Shown here piece after piece: positions 16,494 through 25,158 of a stretch of 52,659 nucleotides of DNA (position 1 is its first letter; each line of letters begins with the position of its first letter). The position numbers and the translations under genes are program-made. The notes beneath the pieces were generated by a model. The model was not told the DNA's origin, did not search any database, and saw nothing but the letters and a program-made list of their open reading frames with translations. The stretch covers positions 1-52,659 of the forward strand of contig NZ_JABVEB010000031.1 of assembly GCF_014323665.1 (NCBI RefSeq), given 5' to 3'. The stretch comes from Actinomadura sp. HBU206391 (GTDB taxonomy: Bacteria > Actinomycetota > Actinomycetes > Streptosporangiales > Streptosporangiaceae).

Positions 16494-16546
16494 CAGGTCT
16501 CGAGCACGAGCACCCAATCGATCTCCCAATCGGTCTCCCAGAACAT
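16493..16546 (-). CDS. Possible 17-residue acidic-aromatic leader peptide
   Basis: ATG at 16546 opens MFWETDWEIDWVLVLET, whose TGA shares a base with the kinase ATG (TGATG). The peptide has two WExDW units from a tandem repeat of GGGAGAYCGATT. No clear ribosome binding site precedes it. It may be a translationally coupled leader, or simply the alternative frame of a longer kinase start at 16529. Confidence 0.25.
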   Translation of the reverse strand: MFWETDWEIDWVLVLET

Positions 16547-16571
16547 GTAGGACGCGGTCGGCACCGCCGGA

Positions 16572-19500
16572 TCATCCGGTGGTCGGTGGCGGCGGCCCCT
16601 GCCAGTCCTCCGCGAGGCGTTCCAGCTCGGCCCGTACGCCAGCGGCGGACAACCAGCCGTAACCGGCGTACTCGAGCCGGCGGATCAGGTCGTCGAAGTC
16701 CGCCTCCGACCAGGACGGCGTGCCGCGTCCGGACACGGCGAGGGTCATCTGCCGGGCGAGGAACTGCTCAAGGAAGGGCCGCGCGCCGTCGTCCCACTCG
16801 GCCGGGTCGTGGACCTGGAGTTCCCAGTCGAGCTCCCAGGTACGGACGGTCTCGTCCATGTCGGCCGACAGGGCGAAGCGGCCGTCGGCACTGAGGTCGA
16901 CGCTGGTCATGCGGTTGGTGTGACCGGTGAGGGTGCGCAGGCATTCACCGGTGCCCAGGTCCCACAGCCGGAGGGCGGCATCGTCGCCGCCGGAGAGCGC
17001 GAAGCGCCCGTCAGCGCTCATGCTGAGCGCCTTCACATTGTCGACGGCGTCGGTGAGGGTCCGCAGGCATCGCCCGGTGGCGAGGTCCCACAGCCGGATC
17101 TCGGGGTCCGCTCCCCCGGACAGGACGAGCCGTCCGTCGGCACTGAGGCACACCGCGCGGAGCAACCTGGTGTGTCCGCTCAGCGGGGGCAACTGACGAT
17201 CGCCCGCCAGGTCCCATACCTGAACCTTGTACTCCCCGTTCGCGATGAGCGCCAGACGTCCGTCTTCGCTCAGGGCGATGGAGTGCACGCCGTTGGCCCC
17301 CTCGACGGATCGCACGCAGCGGCCGGTCCGGGTGTCGTACAGCCGCACGGTGTGCTCCATCCGGCCTTGTGTCAGCGCCAGCCGGCCGTCGAGGCTCAGG
17401 CGGATCTCGCTGAGGCCGCGCGGGCCCTCGAACGTGCGCAGGCAACGGCCTTCCGCGACGTCCCAGAACCGGAGGTCGCCGTTGCAGTGGCCGATGAGCG
17501 CGAACCGGCCGCTGCCGCTCAGCGCGGCCGCGTCGACCCCGTCGTGCCCGTCGAACGTGCGCAGGCAACGACCGGTCTCGACCTCCCAGAGCCGCGCGGT
17601 CTCGTCCCAGCTCTGGCTGATGGCGAGCGTCCCGTCGGCGCTCGCGTTCACGTGCTTGACCCACTCGGCGTGCCCGTCAAGGGTTCGTGACGCCCAGGCG
17701 GCCCTGAGTCCCGCCCGTACGCAGGACCGCGCGAGCGTACGCCACACCGGCAGCACCCGGGGCGCCCGCTCATGCCCCGGGAGCTCCCTGGCCGTCGTCA
17801 GCAGGTCGAGCGCCTCCCGTGGACGCCCCTCGGCGACGGCCCGCTCGGCCTCGTCGGCCAGTGACTCCACCCGCGCGTCGAGGTCGGAGAGTTCAGCGGT
17901 GGGACGCGGGCGGCACGGCATGAGCGAACACCAGTACCGATCGGGATCGGGCAGTTCCCACAACCGGACGCTTCCTTCGCCCCCGCCCGACAGCGCCAGC
18001 CCTCCGTCGGCCGTCATGCACACCGAGGCTACGTGGCTGGTGTGGCCTTCGAAGGAGCGCAGGCAGCGGCCGGTCTCGACGTCCCAGAGCCGTACGAACC
18101 GATCCCAGCCCGCCGACACCGCCCGGCGGCCGTCGCCGGTGACCCAGACGGCCAGCACCTCGGCGGTGTGCCCCTCGAAGGTCCGCTCGCACTCGCCCGT
18201 CTCGACGTTCCACAGCCGGACGGTACGGTCTTGTCCGCCGGAGAGGGCCCAGCGGCCGTCGGGGGTCAGATGGACCGCGGACACGCTGTCCGTGTGCCCC
18301 TCGAAGATGCGCAGGCACCGGCCGGTCTCGGTGTCCCACAGGCGTGGCTCAGCGCTGCCCCCGCTGCCGGAGAGCCCCAGGCGGCCGTCGGCGCTCAGGC
18401 ACACCGGGTGCTTGACGATCGCGTTTCGCGCGTACCGGGTCTCGGAAGGCCCGGCAACGATGCGGTCGCCGACACCCGGCCGCCACTCCCGTACGGTGCC
18501 GTCGTTGCTGCCGAACAGGGCGAGGGCCCCGTCGGCCCGCAGGCACGCGGATTCGACGCTGGCGTCATGGACGTGGGCGCTGAGGCAATGTCCGGTCCGC
18601 AGGTCCCACAGCCGCAGGGTGTCGTGCCAGCCGTTCCCCACGATCTCCTGTCCCGTGGTCAGCAGTTTCGTCCCGTCCAGGCTCAGGCTGACCACCTTCA
18701 CCCCGCCGCCGTGCGCCTGGAACGCGGCCAGGCCGCGGCCGTCCACAAGGTCCAGGAGCCGCACCGTGCCGTCGCCGTCGCCGGTGACCGCGATATGACC
18801 ATCGGCGCTCAGACAGGCCGTCGCCCAGGACGGATGTTCCACGGCGCGCAGGAGGCCGCCGCCGCTGATCCGGCCGGAACGCGCGAGGTCGACGGCCGCC
18901 TGGATCTCCTCGTTCCCGGGCTCCCGACGACCCGCCTCCTCCAGCAGGGCTGCGGCCGTGGCGAGGTCGCCGCGCTCCAAATGGACGTTCGCGAGCAGGT
19001 GCCCGGCCCGGGCGGACTCGCCCGTGCTGGCGTACACGGCTCCGAGGTCGCGCACGAGCCTTTCGTCGGTGATCCGGCCCGCGCGCCAGTGCAGGATGCC
19101 GGCGTTGTACGTGGCTTCGGGATGCTGAGGGTCGACCGCCCGCGCCTCCTGGAAGGCCGCATCCGATTCCTCACGCCGGCCGAGGTCGAGCAGGGACAGG
19201 GCACGGTTGTTCAGCTCATCCGCCCGCAGCCGCGCCGCGACGGGCTCCGGCCGGGGGTACGGCCGGCCGGTCTCGTCCGCATGGATCCGGCGCAGTACGG
19301 CGGCCACCTCGGACATCGAGCCAGGGCGTTCGGCCGGGTCATCGCGCAGACAACGGGCGAGCAGGGCGGCGACGGCCGCCGGCATGCCCATCCGGGCGAG
19401 CTCGCCCCGTTCGCGCAGGTCGGCGAGGGCCGCGCCCGCCACGGGCCCGGCCATCCAGCTCACCTCGCCGGTGAACATCTCCAGCACGGTGACGGCGAAG

Positions 19501-20297
19501 CTCCAGATGTCGGTGGCCCTACCGAGATCCGCGCCCGCCATCTGTTCCGGCGAGGCATAGGCCGGTGTCATCCCGCCGGTGCTCACCAGGACGCTCGCTC
19601 CGGCCACCGAGCCGGCGCCGGAGGACATGGGGCGCGCCCGGGCGAGCCCGAAGTCGGTGACCTTGGCGGTGCCGGCCGCGTCGAGCAGGACGTTGGCCGG
19701 CTTGACGTCCTGGTGGACCAGGCCCTGGTCATGCGAATGCCGCAAGCCCCAGGCGATCTGAATCGCCACGTCGAGGACGCGCGCCAGGTCCTGTTGCCCA
19801 CGGCGGTGGTGAAAACGGCGCTCATCGATCCAGTCGCGCAGGCTTCCGCCGTCCATGTACTCGGCGAACACCCGCGGGATCCCGCCGAGGGTGCGCACGT
19901 AGTAACAGCTGCACACGTGCGGATGCAGGCCCAGCGAAACCCAGGTCTCGGCCTCGGTGACGAACCTTTCCCGATCCGCGTCACCGCGGAACAGTTCAGG
20001 GCGCGGGCTCTTGACCGCAAGCTCGGTGTTCCAGGCGAGGTGGCGGACTCGGTAGACCACGCCCATGCCGCCCTGCTCATGGACGTCCAGCACCTCGTAC
20101 AAGCCCATGACCCGGTCGCCAACGGCCCAGGTGGCGGTGACCTCCGACTCCGCCTGGCGGGGCGTTCCGGCGAGCAGGCTCTCGACCGCGTGCCGGTCGG
20201 TTCGGGCCACCTCCGCTCGCCGCGATGGCGACGCCTCCGGCGCCTCCGACGAATGGCCGTGCCTGCGGCTCCTCCGAAGCCACCGCCGCTTGCTCAT
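16572..20297 (-). CDS. Serine/threonine kinase with TPR region and two seven-bladed WD40 propellers
   Basis: The protein has about 1241 residues. The kinase domain spans about 67-340, with Lys96, HQDVKPANVLL (195-205, HQD in place of HRD) and DFG 215-217. A TPR stretch occupies about 350-480 (AELLNN-like; AAFQEARAVDPQHPEATYNAG). Propeller 1 has seven blades ending TVRLLDL, TLRLWDL, TVREWRP, EPRLWDT, TVRLWNV, FVRLWDV and SVRLWEL. A helical linker with another TPR-like repeat leads to propeller 2, whose seven blades run from TARLWEV to TVRTWEL. No membrane span is present. The start could also be ATG 20336 or GTG 20348. The gene lies between the P-loop ATPase and the FHA kinase on one strand. 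Confidence 0.93.
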   Translation of the reverse strand: MSKRRWLRRSRRHGHSSEAPEASPSRRAEVARTDRHAVESLLAGTPRQAESEVTATWAVGDRVMGLYEVLDVHEQGGMGVVYRVRHLAWNTELAVKSPRPELFRGDADRERFVTEAETWVSLGLHPHVCSCYYVRTLGGIPRVFAEYMDGGSLRDWIDERRFHHRRGQQDLARVLDVAIQIAWGLRHSHDQGLVHQDVKPANVLLDAAGTAKVTDFGLARARPMSSGAGSVAGASVLVSTGGMTPAYASPEQMAGADLGRATDIWSFAVTVLEMFTGEVSWMAGPVAGAALADLRERGELARMGMPAAVAALLARCLRDDPAERPGSMSEVAAVLRRIHADETGRPYPRPEPVAARLRADELNNRALSLLDLGRREESDAAFQEARAVDPQHPEATYNAGILHWRAGRITDERLVRDLGAVYASTGESARAGHLLANVHLERGDLATAAALLEEAGRREPGNEEIQAAVDLARSGRISGGGLLRAVEHPSWATACLSADGHIAVTGDGDGTVRLLDLVDGRGLAAFQAHGGGVKVVSLSLDGTKLLTTGQEIVGNGWHDTLRLWDLRTGHCLSAHVHDASVESACLRADGALALFGSNDGTVREWRPGVGDRIVAGPSETRYARNAIVKHPVCLSADGRLGLSGSGGSAEPRLWDTETGRCLRIFEGHTDSVSAVHLTPDGRWALSGGQDRTVRLWNVETGECERTFEGHTAEVLAVWVTGDGRRAVSAGWDRFVRLWDVETGRCLRSFEGHTSHVASVCMTADGGLALSGGGEGSVRLWELPDPDRYWCSLMPCRPRPTAELSDLDARVESLADEAERAVAEGRPREALDLLTTARELPGHERAPRVLPVWRTLARSCVRAGLRAAWASRTLDGHAEWVKHVNASADGTLAISQSWDETARLWEVETGRCLRTFDGHDGVDAAALSGSGRFALIGHCNGDLRFWDVAEGRCLRTFEGPRGLSEIRLSLDGRLALTQGRMEHTVRLYDTRTGRCVRSVEGANGVHSIALSEDGRLALIANGEYKVQVWDLAGDRQLPPLSGHTRLLRAVCLSADGRLVLSGGADPEIRLWDLATGRCLRTLTDAVDNVKALSMSADGRFALSGGDDAALRLWDLGTGECLRTLTGHTNRMTSVDLSADGRFALSADMDETVRTWELDWELQVHDPAEWDDGARPFLEQFLARQMTLAVSGRGTPSWSEADFDDLIRRLEYAGYGWLSAAGVRAELERLAEDWQGPPPPTTG

Positions 20298-20426
20298 CGG
20301 CTCACCCGCGTTCGATCGTGATCGCCTCAGCGCCATCACGATAACCACCCGCCAGAGCCCGGCACAGCCGGTCGCCGGCCGACCGGCCGCTTCGCCGCAT
20401 CGGCCCCGTCCACCACCTGGCCGTGC

Positions 20427-21953
20427 TTACGAGTGAATACGGGAAGCCGGGTCTTCGAGGCCGAGATAGGCGCGGAACATCGGATGGACCTGGAAGCGCT
20501 GGACTGCGGCGAGATTGAGGTGCTGGACCTGATGCGCGCCGAAGAACGCGCCGTTGCCCGTGCGGTGGGCGACCTCGTCACCGATGGGCTGCGCCGTGAG
20601 GAATCCGACCTGCCACAGAATCTCGATGAGAGCGTCCGGCTCGCAGTAGGTGAGCCATGAATGACTGTTGCGGGTCGGGATCTCGCCGGTCGCCAGTGCG
20701 AGGCAGAGCAGTTCGAGGTCGTCCCTGGCGAAGGTATGACTTCGCCCGCGGAACACGTCGAAGACGCTCATCAGTCCGGGATATTGGTACCGGTATTCAG
20801 CGGCGATGTCCTTGGCCCGCTCGGCGGAGTAACCGTGTTCGGCCCTGGTGATGGAGGCGAAGGGCAGCGGAAGACCCGAGGCGCGGCCCCGGGCGGTTTC
20901 CAGCACCTCCGTGCAGAACTGGATGATCTCCCGTGGCCGGTACAACGTTCTCTCCATCATGTATCCGAACGAGCTCTCCCCGAACCGGTCGGAATCCCCG
21001 GCGAAGACGGCGGACCAGCAGGCACGGTCAGGAATCCGCCGCAGCATCTCGCTGTCGTACCCCCTCTCCTGGGCCGAATAGCGGATCCTCTTCGCGATGA
21101 GCTCGAGCAGCGACTCCTCTGACCAGTGGATCCTCTCCAGGAGGTCGCGATGTTTCTGTGCGTCTTCGTACAGCGCCGGGATGTCGTCGTACAGCTCCTG
21201 CCGGAGCGAGACGTAGACCCGTAGATTCCGGTGCAGGCCGTTGATGGACACGCAGGCCTGGAAGAGCCCGGAGACGAAGGCCTGGGCGTCCTCCGACGAG
21301 TCCCACCCGCGATCGAGTTCGTCGACGAAGACGACGACGCGCCGCCGTTCCAGCACGTTCCTGAGCGAGGGGAGCAGATTGTGGATCTCTTCCAGTTTGT
21401 ACAGCCTGTCCAGCTCGCGTGTCCTCACCCCCGCCTCCAGTGGGCCGATCTTTATGCCCTCGAGCCTCTTCAGATAGGAGATCAGGAGAGAGATGGAGCC
21501 CAGCTGGCTGGTGGCGTGATTGTCCCGGATGTATCGGTGAATATCGGCCCCACCGTTCTTGGTAAGACGCATTCCCTTTCTCGCGATCTCCTTCATGACC
21601 AGCACGTAGATCAGATATTTCCACGCCGCCGCATATGCTCCGTGTTTCGCCCAGGAGCCCGCGCGCTCGGCCGCCAATGCTGAGCTGAGCAGCTCGTACG
21701 AATAGTCGTCGGGAGAAAGCTCGATGACGTTGCTTCCCGCGATCCGCTCTCTTTTGGCGATCACCTGAAAGATGGCGCTCTTGCCGGCTCCCCGATTCCC
21801 CAAGACGATGGTCTTCGCGCCGGAATGCACGCGCTGATAGGCCGCGGACTCGACGAAACACTTCTCCAGGCCACGTCCTATGTCCCGTTCGGCTGAAGGA
21901 GTTCCGAAGTCAAGGTGGTCGAGGATCCTCGGCGACAGGGCCAGGCGGGTCAT
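20427..21953 (-). CDS. P-loop ATPase of the Sll1717-like family
   Basis: This 508-residue protein has Walker A GNRGAGKS (52-59) and Walker B VVVFVDELDRG (Asp211-Glu212). A STAND/AAA-like central part is followed by a helical C-terminal half. The N terminus (LDFGTPSAERD) and the split architecture recall P-loop ATPases of the Sll1717 type, which are often found with conflict or signalling genes. GGGGGA stands just before the ATG at 21953. It is the first gene of a leftward set with two kinases: 129 bases to the next start, with a 7-bp hairpin at 20368-20386. The target is unknown. Confidence 0.85.
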   Translation of the reverse strand: MTRLALSPRILDHLDFGTPSAERDIGRGLEKCFVESAAYQRVHSGAKTIVLGNRGAGKSAIFQVIAKRERIAGSNVIELSPDDYSYELLSSALAAERAGSWAKHGAYAAAWKYLIYVLVMKEIARKGMRLTKNGGADIHRYIRDNHATSQLGSISLLISYLKRLEGIKIGPLEAGVRTRELDRLYKLEEIHNLLPSLRNVLERRRVVVFVDELDRGWDSSEDAQAFVSGLFQACVSINGLHRNLRVYVSLRQELYDDIPALYEDAQKHRDLLERIHWSEESLLELIAKRIRYSAQERGYDSEMLRRIPDRACWSAVFAGDSDRFGESSFGYMMERTLYRPREIIQFCTEVLETARGRASGLPLPFASITRAEHGYSAERAKDIAAEYRYQYPGLMSVFDVFRGRSHTFARDDLELLCLALATGEIPTRNSHSWLTYCEPDALIEILWQVGFLTAQPIGDEVAHRTGNGAFFGAHQVQHLNLAAVQRFQVHPMFRAYLGLEDPASRIHS

Positions 21954-22061
21954 GTGTCCCCCATGCGATCGGCATCGCAACGAGTCTCGCTCCCGATCAG
22001 GACGCCATCAAGGCCACGACTCCCTGACCGGAGACGATCCGTTGGCGATGTCACCGCCTTC

Positions 22062-22123
22062 GTTGAGTTGCGGCGTGTCGTTGGTGTGCGCTCGGCGACA
22101 CCAACGACACGCCGCAAGTCAAC
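22062..22123 (-). terminator. Very long terminator-like hairpin
   Basis: Two 26-base arms (22062-22087 and 22098-22123) pair with a single mismatch around a 10-base loop. The hairpin begins 10 bases after the stop of the leftward oxidoreductase gene and lies before the P-loop ATPase start. It probably separates the two transcripts. Confidence 0.7.
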
Positions 22124-22133
22124 GCGGCCGCGC

Positions 22134-23030
22134 TTACGGCACCAGCAGCCACCGGCCCCGCTGGCCACCGCCGGCGACCTTGTCGTACGCAGTCGCGGCC
22201 TCGGCCAGCGGCACCCGGCCGGCCACCCGCAGCTCCAGGACGCCGGAGGCGGCGAGGGCGAGCAGGCCGGCGAGCCGCGCGCCGTCGGGCTCGACGTTCA
22301 CGATGCCGATCTCGATGCCCCGCTCGGACGTCGCGGGAGACGACGAGGTCACGCCGACGAACGTCCCGCCGTCGCGGATCGCGACGAGGGCCGCCGCGTG
22401 CAGGACCGCGCCGTCGACGACGGCGTCGAACGACGGGCCAGGCAGCTCCGTGACGAGCTCACGAGCCCCGGCTCTCAGCACGAAGTCGCGGTCGGATTCG
22501 CGCGCCAGTCCGGTGACGGTCCAGCCGGCGTGGGCGGCCAGCGCGACGGCGTACCCGCCCACGGCGCCGGCGGCGCCGGTGACCAGCAGGGTCCGCCCGT
22601 CGGCAGGGCCGAGCCGGTCCACCAACTGCGCTGCGGTCGAGGCGTTGAGCGGGAGGGAGGCCGCGTCGACCGGATCGACGCCGCCCGGGAGCAGCGCGGC
22701 GGCCATCGCCGGCACGACGGTCTCCTCGGCATGCGCGCGGACCGGGGCCGTGAAGTCGCGGTGTACGGCGGCGACCGGGTCGCCGACCGAGAAGCCGGTG
22801 ACCTCGGCACCGGTCTCGGTGACGACGCCGGTGAGGGACCAGCCGAGGCCGACCGTGCCGGTGAGTCCGAAGATCGTCCGGGCCGGTCCGCCGGCGAAGA
22901 GGGTGTCGACGGGATCGACCGATGCCGCCGTGACACGGACCCGCAGGTCGCCAGGCCCCAGCGGGGGCAGGGTCACCTCCTCGAAGGTGAGCGCGGAGGC
23001 GTCGGGCTTGGACACGAATGCGAGCGTCAT
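22134..23030 (-). CDS. Zinc-independent MDR oxidoreductase, quinone-reductase-like
   Basis: This 298-residue medium-chain dehydrogenase has a GroES-like domain (DLRVRVTAASVDPVD, GWSLTGVVTETG, GDPVAAV) and a nucleotide-binding domain with TGAAGAVGGYAVALA. Zinc-binding Cys residues are absent. The likely role is NADPH-dependent reduction of quinones or reactive carbonyls. AAGGAG lies eight bases before the ATG at 23030. It is divergent from an HxlR-type regulator with palindromic sites between them, a common arrangement for redox-responsive control. Confidence 0.87.
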   Translation of the reverse strand: MTLAFVSKPDASALTFEEVTLPPLGPGDLRVRVTAASVDPVDTLFAGGPARTIFGLTGTVGLGWSLTGVVTETGAEVTGFSVGDPVAAVHRDFTAPVRAHAEETVVPAMAAALLPGGVDPVDAASLPLNASTAAQLVDRLGPADGRTLLVTGAAGAVGGYAVALAAHAGWTVTGLARESDRDFVLRAGARELVTELPGPSFDAVVDGAVLHAAALVAIRDGGTFVGVTSSSPATSERGIEIGIVNVEPDGARLAGLLALAASGVLELRVAGRVPLAEAATAYDKVAGGGQRGRWLLVP

Positions 23031-23074
23031 GATGGCTCTCCTTACGATGGGTGGACGGCACAACCATCGGTGAC

Positions 23075-23108
23075 TTACTCTCTTTTGGGAAGTAGGCACT
23101 TTGAAGTG
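23075..23108 (+). promoter_or_regulatory. Palindromic sites between the HxlR gene and its divergent target
   Basis: TTACT...AAGTA (23075-23094) and CACTT-TG-AAGTG (23097-23108) are inverted repeats in the 101-base divergent region. TACT/AGTA-type palindromes are typical of HxlR-family operators. Both genes would be controlled from here. Confidence 0.5.
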
Positions 23109-23131
23109 GTGTAAGCACCCGGAGGTAAGCC

Positions 23132-23545
23132 ATGGACGTGACCACTGCTGACGCGCCGGCGGCGCGGTTCGATGCGTTCGCCGCCTCCTGCCCCAGCCGG
23201 CGGCTGCTCGACACGATCGGCAACAAGTGGGCGAGCCTCGCGATCGTGGCACTGGGCCTGGAGGGTCGGATGCGTTATTCCGAACTCTCCGCCCGGATCG
23301 CCGGGGTGAGCCAGAAGATGCTGACCCAGACCTTGCGGGCTCTCGAGCGAGACGGGCTGCTGACCCGCACGGTGACCCCGTCGGTGCCCGTCCGCGTCGA
23401 CTACGAGCTCACGCCACTGGGCCTTTCCCTGCTGGACACGATGCGCCACCTCAAGGAGTGGGCCGAGGCGCACATGCCCGAGGTGGACAGGGCGCGCGAG
23501 GAGTACGACCGGAAAGCGCCTGACCGTGCGCCGCAGGTGCCGTAG
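23132..23545 (+). CDS. HxlR family winged-helix transcriptional regulator
   Basis: This 137-residue protein has the HxlR domain: CPSRRLLDTIGNKWASLAIVAL, RYSELSARIAGVSQKMLTQTLRALERDGLLTR and VDYELTPLGLSL. The Cys in ASCPSRR sits near the N terminus, where redox-sensing members carry a reactive Cys. CCGGAGG precedes the ATG. It is divergent from an MDR oxidoreductase that it probably controls, in response to quinones, aldehydes or oxidants. Confidence 0.92.
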   Translation: MDVTTADAPAARFDAFAASCPSRRLLDTIGNKWASLAIVALGLEGRMRYSELSARIAGVSQKMLTQTLRALERDGLLTRTVTPSVPVRVDYELTPLGLSLLDTMRHLKEWAEAHMPEVDRAREEYDRKAPDRAPQVP

Positions 23546-23598
23546 GAAAAGCGTGCGGTAGGAAGCCGGGGGCTGTCCGCTTCGCCCGTGGCGCCCGG

Positions 23599-23667
23599 TC
23601 AGCTCAGGAGCTTGTCGAGGGTGATCGGCAGGTCGCGCACGCGGATGCCGGTGGCGTGGTGGACGAG
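23599..23667 (-). pseudogene. C-terminal fragment of a molybdopterin-binding xanthine dehydrogenase/CO dehydrogenase-type subunit
   Basis: The leftward frame ends VHHATGIRVRDLPITLDKLLS, which matches the conserved C terminus of large subunits of molybdenum hydroxylases. The similarity stops at once upstream and an in-frame stop follows, so only the last 22 codons remain. This is the scar of a lost gene of some 700 codons. Confidence 0.6.
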
Positions 23668-23990
23668 CCGATCGCACCCCGCGACAAGTCCCGCCCACCG
23701 GCACGCAGCTCATCCAGAATCCCTCGATGCAGCCTGGCCGACAAAGCGCCCGGCACGCCAGGCGACGAGACACCACCGCGAACAACTGCATGATCACGGC
23801 AGGGGTTCCTCTGCGGCGATCATGCACTTAGAGGTCGGTGACCTCATCGAGGTCGTCCGTCGGGAGACTGGCGGAGCTGCTACGCCGTGACAGTGCCGCG
23901 AGCGCGAGCCTCTGGGGTTCGAGGCAAAGAGCGAAGACGGCCAACTCCTCACCCTTCTCTTCACTACCTGGTGAAACTTCCTCTTCTCGG
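23668..23990. other. Region without a recognisable gene
   Basis: Open frames here lack codon bias and resemble nothing known. The stretch joins the molybdenum hydroxylase scar to a frameshifted gene and is probably decayed sequence. Confidence 0.4.
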
Positions 23991-24517
23991 CTACGAGCCG
24001 CCCGCACTTGACCGGAACGATGACGAGGCCTGGCCCTGAACAGCGAGCGCGCAGACCTCCTGCTCAGGAGCCGCTCGGATCTTCCTCCTGAAACAGTCGT
24101 GCGAAGCGGCGGAGCCGCTGGTCCCCCCTTCGCGGATGACCGCCGCATATTCGGCGGTCTGTCGTCTCATCGCGCTGTCGCCGGACGGGCCGGCGATCCC
24201 GCGCAGCCGCTCGGCCGCGCGCCTGTCCGACTCGTCACCCCGGTCAACGCCTCGGCAAGGTGCATCCGCATCAGACGACCGTCGTGCCGGTAGTAGCCGG
24301 GCGGAGGGCGGCCGCCAACCGTCCGGCAGACCAGCATGAACGCCGTCTCCTCCCGCCAGTCCAATTCCAGTTCCAGGGTGATCTCCGGCCGGACATAGGC
24401 GAGTACCGTCTGCGTGCCGCGCTCGTCCAGCCCGTCCATCCCGCCCTGCGCGAGGAAGGCGAGTTCTCGCTGGGCGAATTCCACAAGCTCGGCGGGGGTC
24501 ACAGATGCGGCCGACAT
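23991..24517 (-). pseudogene. Unknown protein interrupted by one apparent frameshift
   Basis: From the ATG at 24517 a protein-like frame runs through AELVEFAQRELAFLA, LELELDWREETAFMLV and RLMRMHLAEALTG. It then loses sense in a GGGG run near 24239-24242. A neighbouring frame continues naturally with DESDRRAAERLRGIAG and MRRQTAEYAAVIR. One extra base in that run would join them into about 140 well-behaved residues, with the end uncertain. It may be a true pseudogene or a sequencing error. The start overlaps the YacL-like gene by 19 bases. The function is unknown. Confidence 0.55.
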
Positions 24518-24900
24518 GGGTGTGCACGGCCGTTCTCCGTCTCCCACTCGGCTATCGCATGACTTCTACCGGCCGGGCTGGGCGCCATGAAGCGCCAATA
24601 TTCTAGTATTACTTCGTGCGCGTCATCGAGAGAATACGAACCGCTCCAGTCCGAGTAGATATCCTGCTGAGAGAACTCTGCCGGCCTTATGAGCACGCCC
24701 CACGAGTTTCCCTGCCATGACTCCTGTTTTGATGTACCGTTCCGCACATCCTCGATCCAGGCGAGCAGGTTGAGGCACCAGGGCTCCACGTTTTGGACGT
24801 CGCTGGTCAGCAATGAGCCTATCGGCCCATAATTTTCGTCCTCAGCTTTGAACCAAGGTATGTTGCGTTCGTCCAAGCTGAACGTTATTCTGTCGGTCAT
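24499..24900 (-). CDS. YacL/UPF0231-like small protein
   Basis: This acidic 133-residue protein opens ITFSLDERNIPWFKAEDENYGPIG and ends with the HPCRPHL-type tail seen in actinobacterial proteins labelled YacL family. The function of that family is not known. GAGGGG lies eight bases before the ATG at 24900. It overlaps the start of a frameshifted gene by 19 bases, suggesting coupled translation. Confidence 0.65.
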   Translation of the reverse strand: MTDRITFSLDERNIPWFKAEDENYGPIGSLLTSDVQNVEPWCLNLLAWIEDVRNGTSKQESWQGNSWGVLIRPAEFSQQDIYSDWSGSYSLDDAHEVILEYWRFMAPSPAGRSHAIAEWETENGRAHPCRPHL

Positions 24901-25158
24901 TTTCCACACCCCTCATGGCTGAAATGTGACGTCGGCAACCGCACGATAACGTGGCCTCTTGCGCGCGATCAAGACATTCCGCGCACTCCGATGGAGACCG
25001 GGCCGTAAGACCGGATTCCGGTCGGCGATCTTCGCGGATTTGAGCCGGTCATAGGCCCGAGCCCGCTGGCTGAGGTGGTCGGAAGGCTTGCGGCCGCTTG
25101 AGGCCGTTTCCTGTACGGCCCTGTCCGGCCGCGGTACGGGCCGTCTAACGTGATCTAC

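Noticed and set aside
16586..20283. Possible CRISPR or tandem DNA repeat array suggested by regular similar segments
   Set aside because: The periodicity of about 120 bases is the coding signature of WD40 blades. Repeats are diverged and there are no constant spacers.
18033..20321. 762-codon plus-strand open frame
   Set aside because: Complement of the kinase-WD40 gene. Its apparent repetitiveness mirrors the WD40 repeats on the other strand.
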